58,697 bases of DNA. It comes from Verrucomicrobiota bacterium. Lineage in GTDB: Bacteria; Verrucomicrobiota; Verrucomicrobiia; Limisphaerales; JAHDYP01. Positions 17,829 through 27,209 of the stretch are shown piece by piece; position 1 is the first letter of the stretch, and the number at the start of each line of letters is the position of its first letter. The stretch spans positions 1 through 58,697 of the forward strand of contig JAHDYP010000024.1 of NCBI GenBank assembly GCA_023383055.1, read 5' to 3'. The translations under genes and the position numbers were made by a program. The notes beneath the pieces were generated by a model. That model was not told the DNA's origin. It saw only the letters and a list, made by a program, of their open reading frames with translations, and ran no database searches.

Positions 17829-18905
17829 TCAGTTGGCTGACTTCAGGTAGAGATCGACCAACTCCCCGGGGTAAAGCCGCATGTCGGGTGGCACGTCGAG
17901 CAATACCGGCAAACCGCGCTCCATCGAACTGTCGAATCCGCGTATCCGCAACGACTGGGAGAACAGTTCCAGCCGTGCCCCCACAGCCGTCACCTGCGCC
18001 ATCCCCACCTGGCGGCTGTTCCCGCGCGTCCGGACCTCCACCTGGTCACCCTGCTTAGGCTGAAACCCGATCGGTTGCCGGATATACCCCTTGATCCACT
18101 CCGGCTGCTCCCCCGCAATTTCCACGAGCGGTTCCCCGGCCATGATCGCCTCACCGGGACGGCGCGCAATGGAAGTCACCACCCCGTCGATCGGAGCGCG
18201 CAGCCGAATCGCGCCCTCGGTCTGCTCCAGTTGCGCTTCCTGCGCTTCAATCGCCGCGGTGATCGCCCGCAGAATCCCCGGACCTTCCTCCGCGCCGGCC
18301 GTGATCATGCCCTCCACCGCCGCTCCCATCTCATCCACCAACCGCGCCCGCTCCGCCACTTCCACTTTCAGCGCGTCACGCTGGTCCAACGCCAGCTCGT
18401 ACTCCGCCTCGGAACTGATCCGATCCGCCCGCAGCCGCTCCATGCGGCTCAGTTCGCTCTCGGCAAACTGCAGGTTCGCCCGGGCCACCGCCAGCGCCAC
18501 CCGCTGATCCAGCCAGTCAAACCTCAATTGCTGATAATTCTGCCGATTCCGCTGCTGATCCTGCGTCATCCGCACACGCATCACCCCCATCTCGGTCCGA
18601 ATCGCCTCGAGTGATGCCTCCAGCGTTTGGTCCGAACTCACCCGCACCACCGCCACCACGTCGCCTCGCCGGACCGCCGCATACTGTTCGACCCCAACCT
18701 CGGCCAGATACCCCGCCTGGGTACAAACCACCGTCGCCCGCGGCCCCTCCACTTCTCCCACAAAGGTCATCGGCCCCCAGTTCTTGTTCCATAGCCAGGC
18801 CGTGCAAACCAGCGCCACCCCAAAAACCACGAACGGCATCGCTCGCAGCCGAAAGTCGTTCCATCGTTGCGCCCACGGGCGCGGTATCACCGGCAGTTCG
18901 CTCAT
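17829..18905 (-). CDS. HlyD/AcrA-type membrane-fusion protein
   Basis: 358 residues: a cytosolic start, one membrane anchor (FVVFGVALVCTAWLW), a lipoyl-like half (GYLAEVGVEQYAAVRRGDVV), a long alpha-hairpin (~90-240, rich in E, A, Q and R) and the second lipoyl/barrel half (IRLRAPIDGVVTSIARRPGE). Such adaptors bridge an inner-membrane partner to the envelope. The gene starts three bases after the DUF4956 gene and is the third gene of the VTC-DUF4956-HlyD operon. No ABC or RND partner is adjacent, so its partner is likely the DUF4956 protein. Confidence 0.86.
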   Translation of the reverse strand: MSELPVIPRPWAQRWNDFRLRAMPFVVFGVALVCTAWLWNKNWGPMTFVGEVEGPRATVVCTQAGYLAEVGVEQYAAVRRGDVVAVVRVSSDQTLEASLEAIRTEMGVMRVRMTQDQQRNRQNYQQLRFDWLDQRVALAVARANLQFAESELSRMERLRADRISSEAEYELALDQRDALKVEVAERARLVDEMGAAVEGMITAGAEEGPGILRAITAAIEAQEAQLEQTEGAIRLRAPIDGVVTSIARRPGEAIMAGEPLVEIAGEQPEWIKGYIRQPIGFQPKQGDQVEVRTRGNSRQVGMAQVTAVGARLELFSQSLRIRGFDSSMERGLPVLLDVPPDMRLYPGELVDLYLKSAN

Positions 18906-18908
18906 AGG

Positions 18909-19595
18909 TCAAATCTCGGACTCATCCTGGGCCGGAAGACTGTTCACCACCGAAATCCCGTTCATCGCCCTCAACTCGGTTAGCAGATCCTCCACCCGAC
19001 CCGGATCTCGCAGCAACACCCGATACGAAAGATACAAACCGTGCGGCTCGTGCGCGCGTTCGCTCGCCGTGATGATCTTCAACGCGTGCCGCCGCAGCAA
19101 TTGCCGCAACTCCACCAGCTCCGACTGCGACCGCGTCCACTGCAGATTCAAAATGTAATCATACCGATGCCGCGTTCCAAAGGAGGTCGCCCGCAGGTAG
19201 AACATCACCGCCGCAATCAGGACGCAACCCAGCACCGCCGTCGCAAACTTCATCGTCCCGCACGCCATCCCCACCACAATCACCGCCAGAATGTAGGTGG
19301 TGTCCAGCGTGTCCCGCAGAATGTTGCGGAACCGCACGATCGCAAATACCGCCATCAAGCCAAACGCCGTGACCAGATTGTTGGATAACACCATCATGAC
19401 CAGCGATACCACAATCGGTATCACCACCAGCGAGTTCACAAAGGTCCGCGAATACGACAGACCTGAGTGGGTCATCATGTATACCCACGCAATCAGGTGC
19501 CCGGACAAAAACGCCAGCAACAACCCCAGCACCACCGCCGGCACATTGGTCGGCGTCGAAGAATAATCCCCGGTGAAGAAATCCGTAATCGACAT
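18909..19595 (-). CDS. DUF4956 membrane protein
   Basis: 228 residues with about four spans in the N-terminal half (VVLGLLLAFLSGHLIAWVYM, SLVVIPIVVSLVMMVLSNNL, AFGLMAVFAIVRFRNILRDT, ATAVLGCVLIAAVMFYLRAT) and a soluble C-terminal ACT-like tail (LYLSYRVLLRDPGRVEDLL ... GISVV). AIVRFRNILRDTLDTTYI is the signature of DUF4956, a family that is regularly found next to VTC-domain polyphosphate polymerases. Function is unknown; a channel or regulator for polyphosphate or a linked envelope polymer is a reasonable guess. It starts six bases after the VTC gene's stop. Confidence 0.87.
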   Translation of the reverse strand: MSITDFFTGDYSSTPTNVPAVVLGLLLAFLSGHLIAWVYMMTHSGLSYSRTFVNSLVVIPIVVSLVMMVLSNNLVTAFGLMAVFAIVRFRNILRDTLDTTYILAVIVVGMACGTMKFATAVLGCVLIAAVMFYLRATSFGTRHRYDYILNLQWTRSQSELVELRQLLRRHALKIITASERAHEPHGLYLSYRVLLRDPGRVEDLLTELRAMNGISVVNSLPAQDESEI

Positions 19596-19601
19596 AGCTC
19601 C

Positions 19602-20438
19602 CTATTCCCGTAACGCCGCCGCGCCACTGAGCCGCCGTTGCCCACGCTCGAACACCAGCGGATCGCGCAGCCGCATTCCCATCACCCCCCGACGCTCCAT
19701 GATCCGGGTCATCCCATCCACGTACTTCGCCGCCCCGCATTGCATCAAGCCAAACCCTGATACCAGGTCCCTGAACCAGTCCGGATAACGCGACGTGAAC
19801 TTCAACTCCAGGACCACCGATTCCTCACCCTGCAAAGTCTCCTGGTTGAATACCATAACCGGGTCGGCCATCGATGTCTCCAACCGACCCGTCGTTTCCA
19901 ACTCGATCCGCACCTGCCGATCCATCGTGACCCGCACCGCGTTGTCCCCCGGACTGAGCCACGCCTCCCTCAAATAGGCCACATGGGCCACCGGCTCCGC
20001 CCACAGCGCGTTCATGTGCTCGCAAAACCGCTGCAGTGCCAATAGCTGCCGCGGATCGCGCGACACCATGTGGCCCGGCTCCGGCAGTTGGCCCCCCAAC
20101 AACACCGACACCGCCTCCCGCCGCACCCCACCGCGCTGCTTGGCTATCGTGTTGTTCATCCGCCGCTTGATCTCAAAATAGACCGGCGCATCCGGCCGGT
20201 TCTCGTAAAACCGCAGCCGCAGCTTGTAGCGATTCTTGTCACCATTGATCGTCGACTGATACAGCTTCAAATCCGGCGAATCCAGATAAAGACTGTGCAC
20301 GGGATACGAAAAGTTCGGCAGCGTCTTGCCATACTCATCGACTTCCAGCGGACCGCTCACAAAATCCCGAATCTGCAACGCCACACCATTCGGGATGATG
20401 TATTTGTGCTCAAACCGCTGAGGCTGCATCTTATCCAT
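19602..20438 (-). CDS. Polyphosphate polymerase (VTC) domain protein
   Basis: 278 residues. VTC domains form a tunnel-shaped enzyme that makes polyphosphate from ATP in yeast. The expected basic pocket residues are seen here: FEHKYIIP near the start, the YLDSPDLKLY block, RYKLRLRFYE, YFEIKRRMNN, REAWLSPGDNAVRVTMDRQV and VVLELKFTSRYPDWF near the end. Order and length fit bacterial VTC proteins. It is first in an operon with DUF4956 and HlyD genes. Whether bacterial members make polyphosphate or another anionic polymer is unsettled, so the activity is an inference from the fold. Confidence 0.87.
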   Translation of the reverse strand: MDKMQPQRFEHKYIIPNGVALQIRDFVSGPLEVDEYGKTLPNFSYPVHSLYLDSPDLKLYQSTINGDKNRYKLRLRFYENRPDAPVYFEIKRRMNNTIAKQRGGVRREAVSVLLGGQLPEPGHMVSRDPRQLLALQRFCEHMNALWAEPVAHVAYLREAWLSPGDNAVRVTMDRQVRIELETTGRLETSMADPVMVFNQETLQGEESVVLELKFTSRYPDWFRDLVSGFGLMQCGAAKYVDGMTRIMERRGVMGMRLRDPLVFERGQRRLSGAAALRE

Positions 20439-20852
20439 GACCGTATTAACCGCTGTGCGAATCCGTTCGCCTTGACTCAGGGCTGATTGAATTCACGTGA
20501 TTGTCACACCATTGTCAAGCGTTCGCCTTGCCGCCACCGCCACCCTGCCGCCAATCAAACCACCCCGGTTACACCGTCACCGCTCATCTGTGCCGGCTCA
20601 CGCGCCCCAACTCCCCAACCTGACCTGACGAACAAAACGACTCCTGCCTGGATTAATCCGGCATTGAACTCGATGAACCCAAACCGCCCCCGCAGCATAA
20701 CAACTGCCAAACCGAACCCTCCCTCAGTTCCCTCCTCTGTACCCCCCCTGCTCCTGACCCCTCCACCGCCTCATCTCTGACCCCATCCAACCATAATCAC
20801 CCCGCTTGACCACAAACCGAAAAAGGGATTTGCTCGCCCCCAAGTTACACTT
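20439..20852. other. Divergent intergenic region, 414 bp
   Basis: No convincing gene. It separates the VTC operon (minus) from the adaptor/ABC operon (plus). The right half is pyrimidine-rich (many CCC and CCT runs). A weak plus-strand promoter candidate is TTGACC-17-TTTGCT ending about 25 bases before the ATG at 20853. Confidence 0.5.
20490..20518 (-). promoter_or_regulatory. Possible sigma-70-type promoter of the VTC operon
   Basis: On the minus strand TTGACA (20518-20513) is followed after 17 bases by TGAATT (20495-20490). The -35 box is perfect; the -10 box is poor. It lies about 50 bases upstream of the VTC start at 20438. Confidence 0.35.
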
Positions 20853-22070
20853 ATGACCGAGTACCCTTCCGGCCTGGACGCACTGCGCATCGATCGACTC
20901 AACGACGCCGAACCGCCCGCCACCAAGCGACGCTGGATCGGTTTGCTGCTCCTCGGGTTGATCCTCGCCAGCCTCGCTTTCTGGTTCACCCGCCACCACG
21001 CCACCACCGTGATCACCGCCCCCGTAACCGCCGCCAGCAACACCACCGCCTCGCGCATCGTCCTCAACGCCAGCGGCTACGTCGTCGCCCGTCGCGAAGC
21101 CACTGTCTCCTCCAAGGTCACCGGCAAGGTCGTCGAGGTACTCCTCGACGAAGGCATGCGCGTCGAGGCCGGCCAGATCCTGGCACGGCTGGATCACGCC
21201 AACGTCCAATCCCAAATCGAACTCGCCCGCGCCGAACTGGAAGCCGCCCGCGCCACGCTCGCCGAAACCCGCGCCCACATCGTCGAAGCCCACCAACAAC
21301 ACCTCCGCACCCTCGCCCTCGCCGCCGACGGCGTCGCCAGCCAGTCCGACCTCGACCGAGCCGTGGCCCAACTCGATTCGCTCAAGGCTCGGCTCGCCGT
21401 CCAGGAACTCGAAATCACGGTGGCCGAAAAACGGCTCGAAGTCCTGAACCAGCAACTCGACGATACCATCATCCGCGCGCCGTTCACCGGAGTCGCCGTC
21501 TCCAAAAATGCCCAGCCCGGCGAAATGATCTCGCCCATCTCCGCCGGCGGCGGGTTCACCCGCACCGGCATCGGCACGGTCGTCGACATGAATTCCCTCG
21601 AAATCGAAGTCGATGTGAACGAAAGCTACCTCAACCGCGTCAAACCCGACCAACCCGTCGAGGCCACCCTCGACGCGTATCCCGACTGGAAAATCCCGGC
21701 TCGCGTCCTGGCCATCATCCCCACCGCCGACCGCCAGAAGGCCACCGTCCGCGTCCGCGTTGCCTTCGATCAACTCGACCCCCGCATTCTCCCGCAGATG
21801 GGCGTGCGTGTGGCCTTTCTCGACCCTGAAGCTTCCTCCTCGAACGCGGCCGCGGTCCTCATCCCTCGCGCCGCCCTGCAAGGCTCCGCTCCAACGAATT
21901 GGGTATGGGTCGTCGCCGACGGGCGGGCCCAAAAACGGTCCGTGAACTCCCTGCCCGGCGAGGTCGACCCGGCAACGGTCCAGACCGGGTTGCGTGCGGG
22001 CGAATCGGTGATCGTTCAGCCGCCTCCCAACCTCCGCCCGGGCATGAAGGTGCGCGAACAACAACCCTAG
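20853..22070 (+). CDS. Periplasmic adaptor (membrane-fusion protein) of an ABC efflux system
   Basis: 405 residues: cytosolic start, one anchor (IGLLLLGLILASLAFWF), first lipoyl half (GYVVARREATVSSKVTGKVV), an alpha-helical hairpin (~110-200), second lipoyl half (TIIRAPFTGVAVSKNAQPGE), and a beta-barrel/proximal domain (VEATLDAYPDWKIPARVLAI). This is the MacA/DevB arrangement. It precedes an ATPase and two FtsX permeases on the same strand, so it is the adaptor of a MacAB- or DevBCA-like exporter of small molecules, lipids or peptides. Substrate unknown. Confidence 0.9.
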   Translation: MTEYPSGLDALRIDRLNDAEPPATKRRWIGLLLLGLILASLAFWFTRHHATTVITAPVTAASNTTASRIVLNASGYVVARREATVSSKVTGKVVEVLLDEGMRVEAGQILARLDHANVQSQIELARAELEAARATLAETRAHIVEAHQQHLRTLALAADGVASQSDLDRAVAQLDSLKARLAVQELEITVAEKRLEVLNQQLDDTIIRAPFTGVAVSKNAQPGEMISPISAGGGFTRTGIGTVVDMNSLEIEVDVNESYLNRVKPDQPVEATLDAYPDWKIPARVLAIIPTADRQKATVRVRVAFDQLDPRILPQMGVRVAFLDPEASSSNAAAVLIPRAALQGSAPTNWVWVVADGRAQKRSVNSLPGEVDPATVQTGLRAGESVIVQPPPNLRPGMKVREQQP

Positions 22071-22109
22071 CCGCGGCAGTCCTGCTCCCGCCCCCAACCC
22101 CTGCCCGCC

Positions 22110-22814
22110 ATGGATTCCCCACCGCTCCCCCCCCCCATCCTCATCATCGAAGCGGTCGAAAAACAGTTTCGACGCGGCACTGAAACCCTCCACATTCTCC
22201 AGGGAATCGACCTGCAAGTCCGCCGCGGCGAGTTCGTCGCCCTCATGGGTCCCTCCGGCTCCGGCAAAACCACGCTCCTCAATCTCATCGGCGGCCTCGA
22301 TCGCCCCTCCCGGGGACGCGTCGCCATCGATGACCAGCGTATCGATCAACTGTCCGACCGGCGCCTCGCCGCCTGGCGCGCCCGCCATGTCGGCTTCGTC
22401 TTTCAGCTCTATAATCTCCTCCCCGTCCTCACCGCCGACCGCAACGTCGAACTGCCTCTGCTCCTGACCTCGCTCAACAAAGCCCGCCGACGCCAGCAAG
22501 TCGCCCTCGCCCTCCGCGTCGTTGGCCTCACCGATCGAGCCCGACATTACCCCCGACAGCTCTCTGGCGGCGAACAGCAACGCGTCGGCATCGCCCGCGC
22601 CATCGTCACCGACCCCACCCTGCTTCTCTGCGACGAGCCGACCGGCGACCTGGACCGCAAATCCGGCGACGACATCCTCGATCTGCTCCAAGCCCTGAAC
22701 CGGGACCACGGCAAAACCATCATCATGGTCACTCACGACCCCCACGCCTCCGCCCGCGCCACCCGCACGATCTACCTCAACAAAGGCCAACTCAGCGCCA
22801 CCGCCGTCGCATGA
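22110..22814 (+). CDS. ABC transporter ATP-binding protein (MacB/DevA type)
   Basis: 234 residues with Walker [10 protein letters not shown] (47-55), Q-loop at [10 protein letters not shown], signature LSGGEQQ (151-157), Walker B LLLCDEP (171-177) with PTGDLDR, and the switch His in MVTHDPH. It lies 39 nt after the adaptor gene. Its stop overlaps the first permease start in an ATGA (22811-22814), so these two are translationally coupled. It powers the two FtsX permeases that follow. Confidence 0.93.
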   Translation: MDSPPLPPPILIIEAVEKQFRRGTETLHILQGIDLQVRRGEFVALMGPSGSGKTTLLNLIGGLDRPSRGRVAIDDQRIDQLSDRRLAAWRARHVGFVFQLYNLLPVLTADRNVELPLLLTSLNKARRRQQVALALRVVGLTDRARHYPRQLSGGEQQRVGIARAIVTDPTLLLCDEPTGDLDRKSGDDILDLLQALNRDHGKTIIMVTHDPHASARATRTIYLNKGQLSATAVA

Positions 22815-23965
22815 GATTCTTGCACCTCATCTGGAGCAACCTGAAACGCCGCAAACTGCGCACCCTGCTCACACTGCTCTCGATCGTGGTCGCCTTCATC
22901 CTCTACGGTTACCTCTCCGCCATCGCCCGCGCCATGGACCAGGGCGTCAGCCTCGCCGGCGCCGATCGCCTCATCGTCCGACATCGCGTCTCCATCACCC
23001 AGCCCCTCCCCGAAAGTTACCTGCGCCGCATCCTGGCCATCCCCGGGGTCCAAAATGCCGCCCACGCCTCCTGGTTCGGCGGCATCTACCAGGACCCCAG
23101 GAATTTCTTCGCTCAAATGGCCATCATCCCCGAGGCATACCTCGACCTTTACCCCGAGTTCCTTCTCCCCGCCGACCAACGCCTCGCCTTCATCCGCACC
23201 CGCACCGGCGCCATCGCCGGCCGGCGCACCGCCCAAAAATACGGCTGGAACATCGGCGATCGCATCCCCATCCAGGCCACCGTCTGGGTCCGGCAAAACG
23301 GCGAGTCCGCCTGGGAATTCGACCTCGTCGGCATCTACGACGGCGCCGAGGAAGGCACCGATACCACCAATTTCTACTTTCACTACGATTACCTGGATGA
23401 AGCCCGCGCCTTCGGCCAGGGTCTCGTCGGCTGGTACATGGTCCGCGTCCAGGACCCCGACCAGGCCGCCACCGTCGCACGCCTCATCGATGCCGAATTC
23501 GCCAATTCCCCCCAGGAAACCAAAACCGAAACCGAAGGCGCTTTCCTCCGCGGTTGGGCCCAGCAAATCGGCGACATCACCACCATCATGAGCGCCATCC
23601 TCAGCGCCGTCTTCTTCACCATCCTCCTCGTCACCGGCAACACCATGGCTCAATCCGTCCGCGAACGCACCGAGGAACTCGGCGTCCTCAAAGCCATGGG
23701 CTTCGACAATCTCCTCACCCTCGCCCTCGTCCTGGCCGAGTCCTGCCTCCTCGCGATTCTCGGCGGCACCGCCGGCCTCGCCATCGCCTGGTTCCTCATC
23801 GCCTCCGGCGATCCCACCGGCGGTGCCCTCCCCATCTTCTATTTTCCTCGCCAAAACCTGCTCTGGGGAATCCTCATCGCCTGCGGCCTCGGACTCGCCG
23901 CCGGCTGGCTCCCCGCCCGGCAGGCCATGCGCCTCCAAATCGCCGAAGCCCTCCGCCGCATCTGA
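22811..23965 (+). CDS. FtsX-type ABC permease 1
   Basis: 384 residues with the standard four-helix MacB layout: TM1 near the start (LLTLLSIVVAFILYGYLSAI), a periplasmic domain (~50-260), then three C-terminal helices (IMSAILSAVFFTILLVTGNT; LVLAESCLLAILGGTAGLAI; LLWGILIACGLGLAAGWLPA). The ERTEELGVLKAMGFDNLLTL segment between TM2 and TM3 is the FtsX hallmark. Its last base overlaps the ATG of permease 2 (TGATG). Confidence 0.92.
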   Translation: MRFLHLIWSNLKRRKLRTLLTLLSIVVAFILYGYLSAIARAMDQGVSLAGADRLIVRHRVSITQPLPESYLRRILAIPGVQNAAHASWFGGIYQDPRNFFAQMAIIPEAYLDLYPEFLLPADQRLAFIRTRTGAIAGRRTAQKYGWNIGDRIPIQATVWVRQNGESAWEFDLVGIYDGAEEGTDTTNFYFHYDYLDEARAFGQGLVGWYMVRVQDPDQAATVARLIDAEFANSPQETKTETEGAFLRGWAQQIGDITTIMSAILSAVFFTILLVTGNTMAQSVRERTEELGVLKAMGFDNLLTLALVLAESCLLAILGGTAGLAIAWFLIASGDPTGGALPIFYFPRQNLLWGILIACGLGLAAGWLPARQAMRLQIAEALRRI

Positions 23966-25167
23966 TGCTCCGACACACCCTCAACTGGCTCGCCCAAACC
24001 GGCTCGGTCACCCGGCTCAGCCTCGAAACCATCATCGAACGCAAAGGCGCCTGCGCCACCTCCGTCTTCGGCATCGCCGGCGTCGTGGCCGTCTTCGTAG
24101 CCGTCCTTTCCATCGCCCAGGGCTTCCGCCACGTCATGACCCGGTCCGGCGACCCCACCAAAGCCATCATCCTCCGCAGCGGTTCCGATACCGAAATGAT
24201 GAGCTTCTTCTCCGGCCCCGAATCGCGCCTGATCGCCGACGCCCCCGGTGTCGCCCACAGCGCCGCCGGACCACTCGCCTCCCGGGAACTCTTTGTGGTC
24301 ATCAATCTCCCCAAACGTTCCACCGGCACGGACGCCAATGTGCCCCTCCGCGGCGTCAGCCCCAACGCCTTCGAGGTTCATGACCGACTCCGCATCCAAC
24401 AGGGCCGCCCCTTCGTCCCCGGTCGCAACGAGGTCATCGTCGGCATCGGCGCCGCCCGCGAATTCGTCGGTCTCGACCTCGGCGCCTCGATTCGCGTTGG
24501 ACGCAACGATTGGACCATCGTCGGCCTGTTCACCGCCGAAGGCGGCCTGGCCGAATCCGAAATCTGGACCGACGCCACCATGCTCCAATCCGCCTACCAG
24601 CGCGGCAACAGTTATCAAACCGTGGTTGTCAAACTCACTTCGCCCCAAGTCTTTCCCGCTTTCCAGCACGCTCTCGAGAACGACCCCAGGTTCCAGGTCA
24701 AAGCCCTCCTCCAGACCGATTACTACATCGACCAGTCCCGCACCGTCTACAACCTGATCACCGGCCTCGGCACCCTCATTGCCGCGCTCATGGCCGTCGG
24801 CGCCGTCTTCGGAGCGCTCAATACCATGTACACTGCCGTTGCCGCCCGCACCCGCGAGATCGCCACCCTTCGCGCCCTCGGCTTCGGCAGCTCCCCGGTC
24901 GTCGTCTCCATCCTCCTTGAATCCCTGCTCCTCGCCCTCCTGGGTGGCCTGCTCGGCAGCGCCATCGCCTACTGGGTATTCGACGGCTTTCGCGCCGCCA
25001 CCATGAACTGGCAGAGCTTCAGCCAGGTCGCCTTCGCCTTTCGGGTCACCCCCAGCCTGCTCATTCAGGGCATCCTTTGCGCCACCCTGATCGGCCTGAT
25101 CGGCGGACTTCTCCCGGCCCTCCGCGCCGCCCGCCTGCCCGTCGCACGCGCCCTCCGCGAACTCTGA
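23965..25167 (+). CDS. FtsX-type ABC permease 2
   Basis: 400 residues with the same layout as permease 1: TM1 (VFGIAGVVAVFVAVLSIAQG), periplasmic domain, then three helices (LIAALMAVGAVFGALNTMYT; VSILLESLLLALLGGLLGSA; LLIQGILCATLIGLIGGLLP) with ARTREIATLRALGFGSSPVV between. The start at 23965 is chosen because its ATG overlaps the upstream stop as TGATG; a longer open frame upstream is an alternative-frame read of permease 1. Two non-identical permeases suggest a heterodimer. Confidence 0.92.
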   Translation: MLRHTLNWLAQTGSVTRLSLETIIERKGACATSVFGIAGVVAVFVAVLSIAQGFRHVMTRSGDPTKAIILRSGSDTEMMSFFSGPESRLIADAPGVAHSAAGPLASRELFVVINLPKRSTGTDANVPLRGVSPNAFEVHDRLRIQQGRPFVPGRNEVIVGIGAAREFVGLDLGASIRVGRNDWTIVGLFTAEGGLAESEIWTDATMLQSAYQRGNSYQTVVVKLTSPQVFPAFQHALENDPRFQVKALLQTDYYIDQSRTVYNLITGLGTLIAALMAVGAVFGALNTMYTAVAARTREIATLRALGFGSSPVVVSILLESLLLALLGGLLGSAIAYWVFDGFRAATMNWQSFSQVAFAFRVTPSLLIQGILCATLIGLIGGLLPALRAARLPVARALREL

Positions 25168-25260
25168 TTCGAGCGGGGTAACTCAGACTATCGACCCGTC
25201 TCCTCGCACGCGCAGAGTGCCAGCCCCGCGATCCAGAGCCACCCTGAGCCCCCCACCCAA

Positions 25261-25631
25261 ACCATCGCAAATAGGGTGACAGGTTCACCGGGCGCCGTCC
25301 GCTCGACCTGCGGCGACACCAGCGTGCGGCTTCCCGATATCTCCGTGAGCAGCGGGGTCTTGACCAACACCTTGCCAGCTCAAAGCGCGACTTTGTTCGT
25401 CGTGCCGAACGCGGCGAGCCGCCGCGCTGGACGCTTGCGCCCAGCGCTCCTCCCAGGCAACTGGAATTCCGGCTCGAAGGTCAGGCCGGCCGAAGTTACG
25501 TCGTTGAATCCTCCTCCAACCTCGATTCCTGGACGTTCGAATCCAACCAAACGCTGATGAGCGGTTCGATCCGGGTTCTCCTCCCCCACACGGGCGCAGC
25601 CCGATTCTTGCCTGCCCGGTTGGTGCCTTAA
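25261..25631 (+). pseudogene. C-terminal remnant of a secreted glycoside-hydrolase-like protein, frameshifted
   Basis: Two frames together give a sensible protein tail. The first reads VRLPDISVSSGVLTNTLPAQ then SATLFVVP (to about 25405), which is how GH44-like enzymes commonly end their beta-sandwich. After a shift the second frame reads PPRWTLAPSAPPRQLEFRLE, then GQAGRSYVVESSSNLDSW and RVLLPHTGAARFLPARLVP, stopping at TAA 25629-25631. That second part is the 'SYxxExSxxLxxW ... RFxxA' tail seen on many Verrucomicrobiota secreted proteins. No start or catalytic domain remains, so this is debris from a deletion. Confidence 0.65.
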
Positions 25632-25679
25632 CCGCAAGCGTTCGATGGCCGGGAGCGTGAGGTTCAAGTGCGTACGGGT

Positions 25680-25712
25680 CCCGCAAGGAAGGAGCTTCGC
25701 GGTCCTTGCGGG
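25680..25712. terminator. Hairpin, possible terminator without T-tract
   Basis: CCCGCAAGGA (25680-25689) and TCCTTGCGGG (25703-25712) form a perfect 10-bp stem with a 13-nt loop. No T-run follows on either strand, so intrinsic termination is unproven. It lies between the pseudogene and the DUF362 gene. Confidence 0.35.
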
Positions 25713-25835
25713 CCATTTGTGAGGCCCAGCATTGATCCGCTGGCTTGACGGGAGCACGGAAGCGGGAGGAGACTCGGACCGTACCCAGAGCGATTGCTTG
25801 AATACCCAAGAATGAACCGATAAAGGAATTCTCCC

Positions 25836-27209
25836 GTGCAACCCCACTCCAATACCTCCAGTCGCCGCAAGATCACGCGCCGAGCCTTCGTCGGCGGGAC
25901 CACTTCCGCCGCCGCCGCCCTGACTCTGCTGCCGGGCCGAATCCTGCGCGCGTCCGAGGCTGACGCGCTTTCGGATCACACTCCCCTGAAACCGATCGGC
26001 GAAGCAAAAGGCATCCATCCCGGGCGGGTGGTGTGGGTGCGCGATCCTCAAGTGCTCGAGTGGCAAGGTCCCGGCGACGGGCACTGGTACGACGCGAACC
26101 ACCTGCGACAGGAACGGGTGGACCGCATGCTGGAGCGGGCGGTCTGCAACCTGACCGGCGAAGTCGGAACCTCGAAAGCCTGGGACAAGCTTTTCCGCCA
26201 CCTCAATGCGGTCCGCGGCAAGGGCGGCGTCGGCTACCGCGCGGGTGAGAAGATCCTGATCAAACCGAACTGGGTGGGCATGATCTGGCGCGAAGGCGCG
26301 GTGGACCCGGAGAGCTACCATCTGGTGAAACGGCAGGATTACATGAACACCGCGCCCCAGATGATCATCGCCCTGGTTCGTCAACTGGCGTCGGCCGGGG
26401 TCAGGGAATCGGACATCACGGTCTGCGATACGCTTGCCTACCTGGTGAACGAGTATCACACGATCCTGCATCGCGAATGCCCCGATGCCCATTACGAGGA
26501 TTTCGCGGGCAAATTCGGCCGCGCCAAAGTCGAAACCTCATCGGTGCCACTCTATTGGAGTTGCCGCCCCGAGGGCGCGACCCAGGATTACCTGCCCACC
26601 TGCATCGCGGCAGCCGATTACCTCGTCAACTTTGCCACGCTCAAGGCCCACGTCGCCACGGGTGTCACCCTCTGCGGCAAGAACCATTTCGGCTCGCTCG
26701 TCCGTTGGCCGGTCGAAAAGGGCTACTACGACATGCACCGTCATTCGTTCGCAAAAGAGACCCGGCATTATCGCGAGCAGGTCGACTTGCTCGGCCACGC
26801 CCATCTCGGCGGCAAGACCGTGCTCAATCTCATTGACGGCCTCTTCTCCGGCAAACATCCCATCGATCCCGCGCCGCGCCGGATGTCGACTTCGCCTTTC
26901 GCGGGCGACTGGGCCAAGAGCCTGTTTGCCTCGCAAGACCCCGTAGCCATCGACTCCGTCGGCTACGACGTGCTCCACGCCGAATACGACGATTATCCGC
27001 GCCGCCCCGGAGTGGACGATTACCTGCACGAGGCGGCGCTGGCAGCCGATCCGCCTTCGGGAACATTCTATGATCCGGACCATGGGACGTCGGTGAAGCG
27101 GTTGTCCAGCCTCGGCGTCCACGAACACTGGAACAATCCCTCCCAGAAGGAGTATTCTCGCAACCTCGGCACCGGAGCCGGGATCGAGCTGGTTCGCCTC
27201 ATGGGATGA
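25836..27209 (+). CDS. TAT-exported DUF362 domain protein
   Basis: 457 residues with a twin-arginine leader (SSRRKITRRAFVGGTTSAAA then LTLLPGRILRAS). The body has the DUF362 blocks: GEKILIKPNWVGM, APQMIIALVRQLASAGVRES, ITVCDT, LVNFATLKAHVATGVTLCGK and VLNLIDGLFSG. Related DUF362 proteins are often iron-sulfur-linked, but no CxxCxxC cluster is present here. Start is GTG 25836 with AAAGGA eight bases upstream. The gene converges on the M14 carboxypeptidase gene, with an 11-nt overlap at the 3' ends. Export folded through Tat suggests a bound cofactor or metal. Confidence 0.87.
   Translation: MQPHSNTSSRRKITRRAFVGGTTSAAAALTLLPGRILRASEADALSDHTPLKPIGEAKGIHPGRVVWVRDPQVLEWQGPGDGHWYDANHLRQERVDRMLERAVCNLTGEVGTSKAWDKLFRHLNAVRGKGGVGYRAGEKILIKPNWVGMIWREGAVDPESYHLVKRQDYMNTAPQMIIALVRQLASAGVRESDITVCDTLAYLVNEYHTILHRECPDAHYEDFAGKFGRAKVETSSVPLYWSCRPEGATQDYLPTCIAAADYLVNFATLKAHVATGVTLCGKNHFGSLVRWPVEKGYYDMHRHSFAKETRHYREQVDLLGHAHLGGKTVLNLIDGLFSGKHPIDPAPRRMSTSPFAGDWAKSLFASQDPVAIDSVGYDVLHAEYDDYPRRPGVDDYLHEAALAADPPSGTFYDPDHGTSVKRLSSLGVHEHWNNPSQKEYSRNLGTGAGIELVRLMG

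Noticed and set aside
20724..22790. A 688-codon antisense frame over the adaptor and ATPase genes
   Set aside because: Low-complexity Gly/Asp/Glu composition and no motifs; the plus strand carries clear ABC genes.
25535..25560. GTTCGAATCC resembling a tRNA T-loop
   Set aside because: No acceptor, D or anticodon stem at the right distances; it lies in the pseudogene frame reading WTFESNQ.
25680..25712. Strong hairpin as a definite intrinsic terminator
   Set aside because: No T-tract follows on either strand; kept only as a low-confidence feature.
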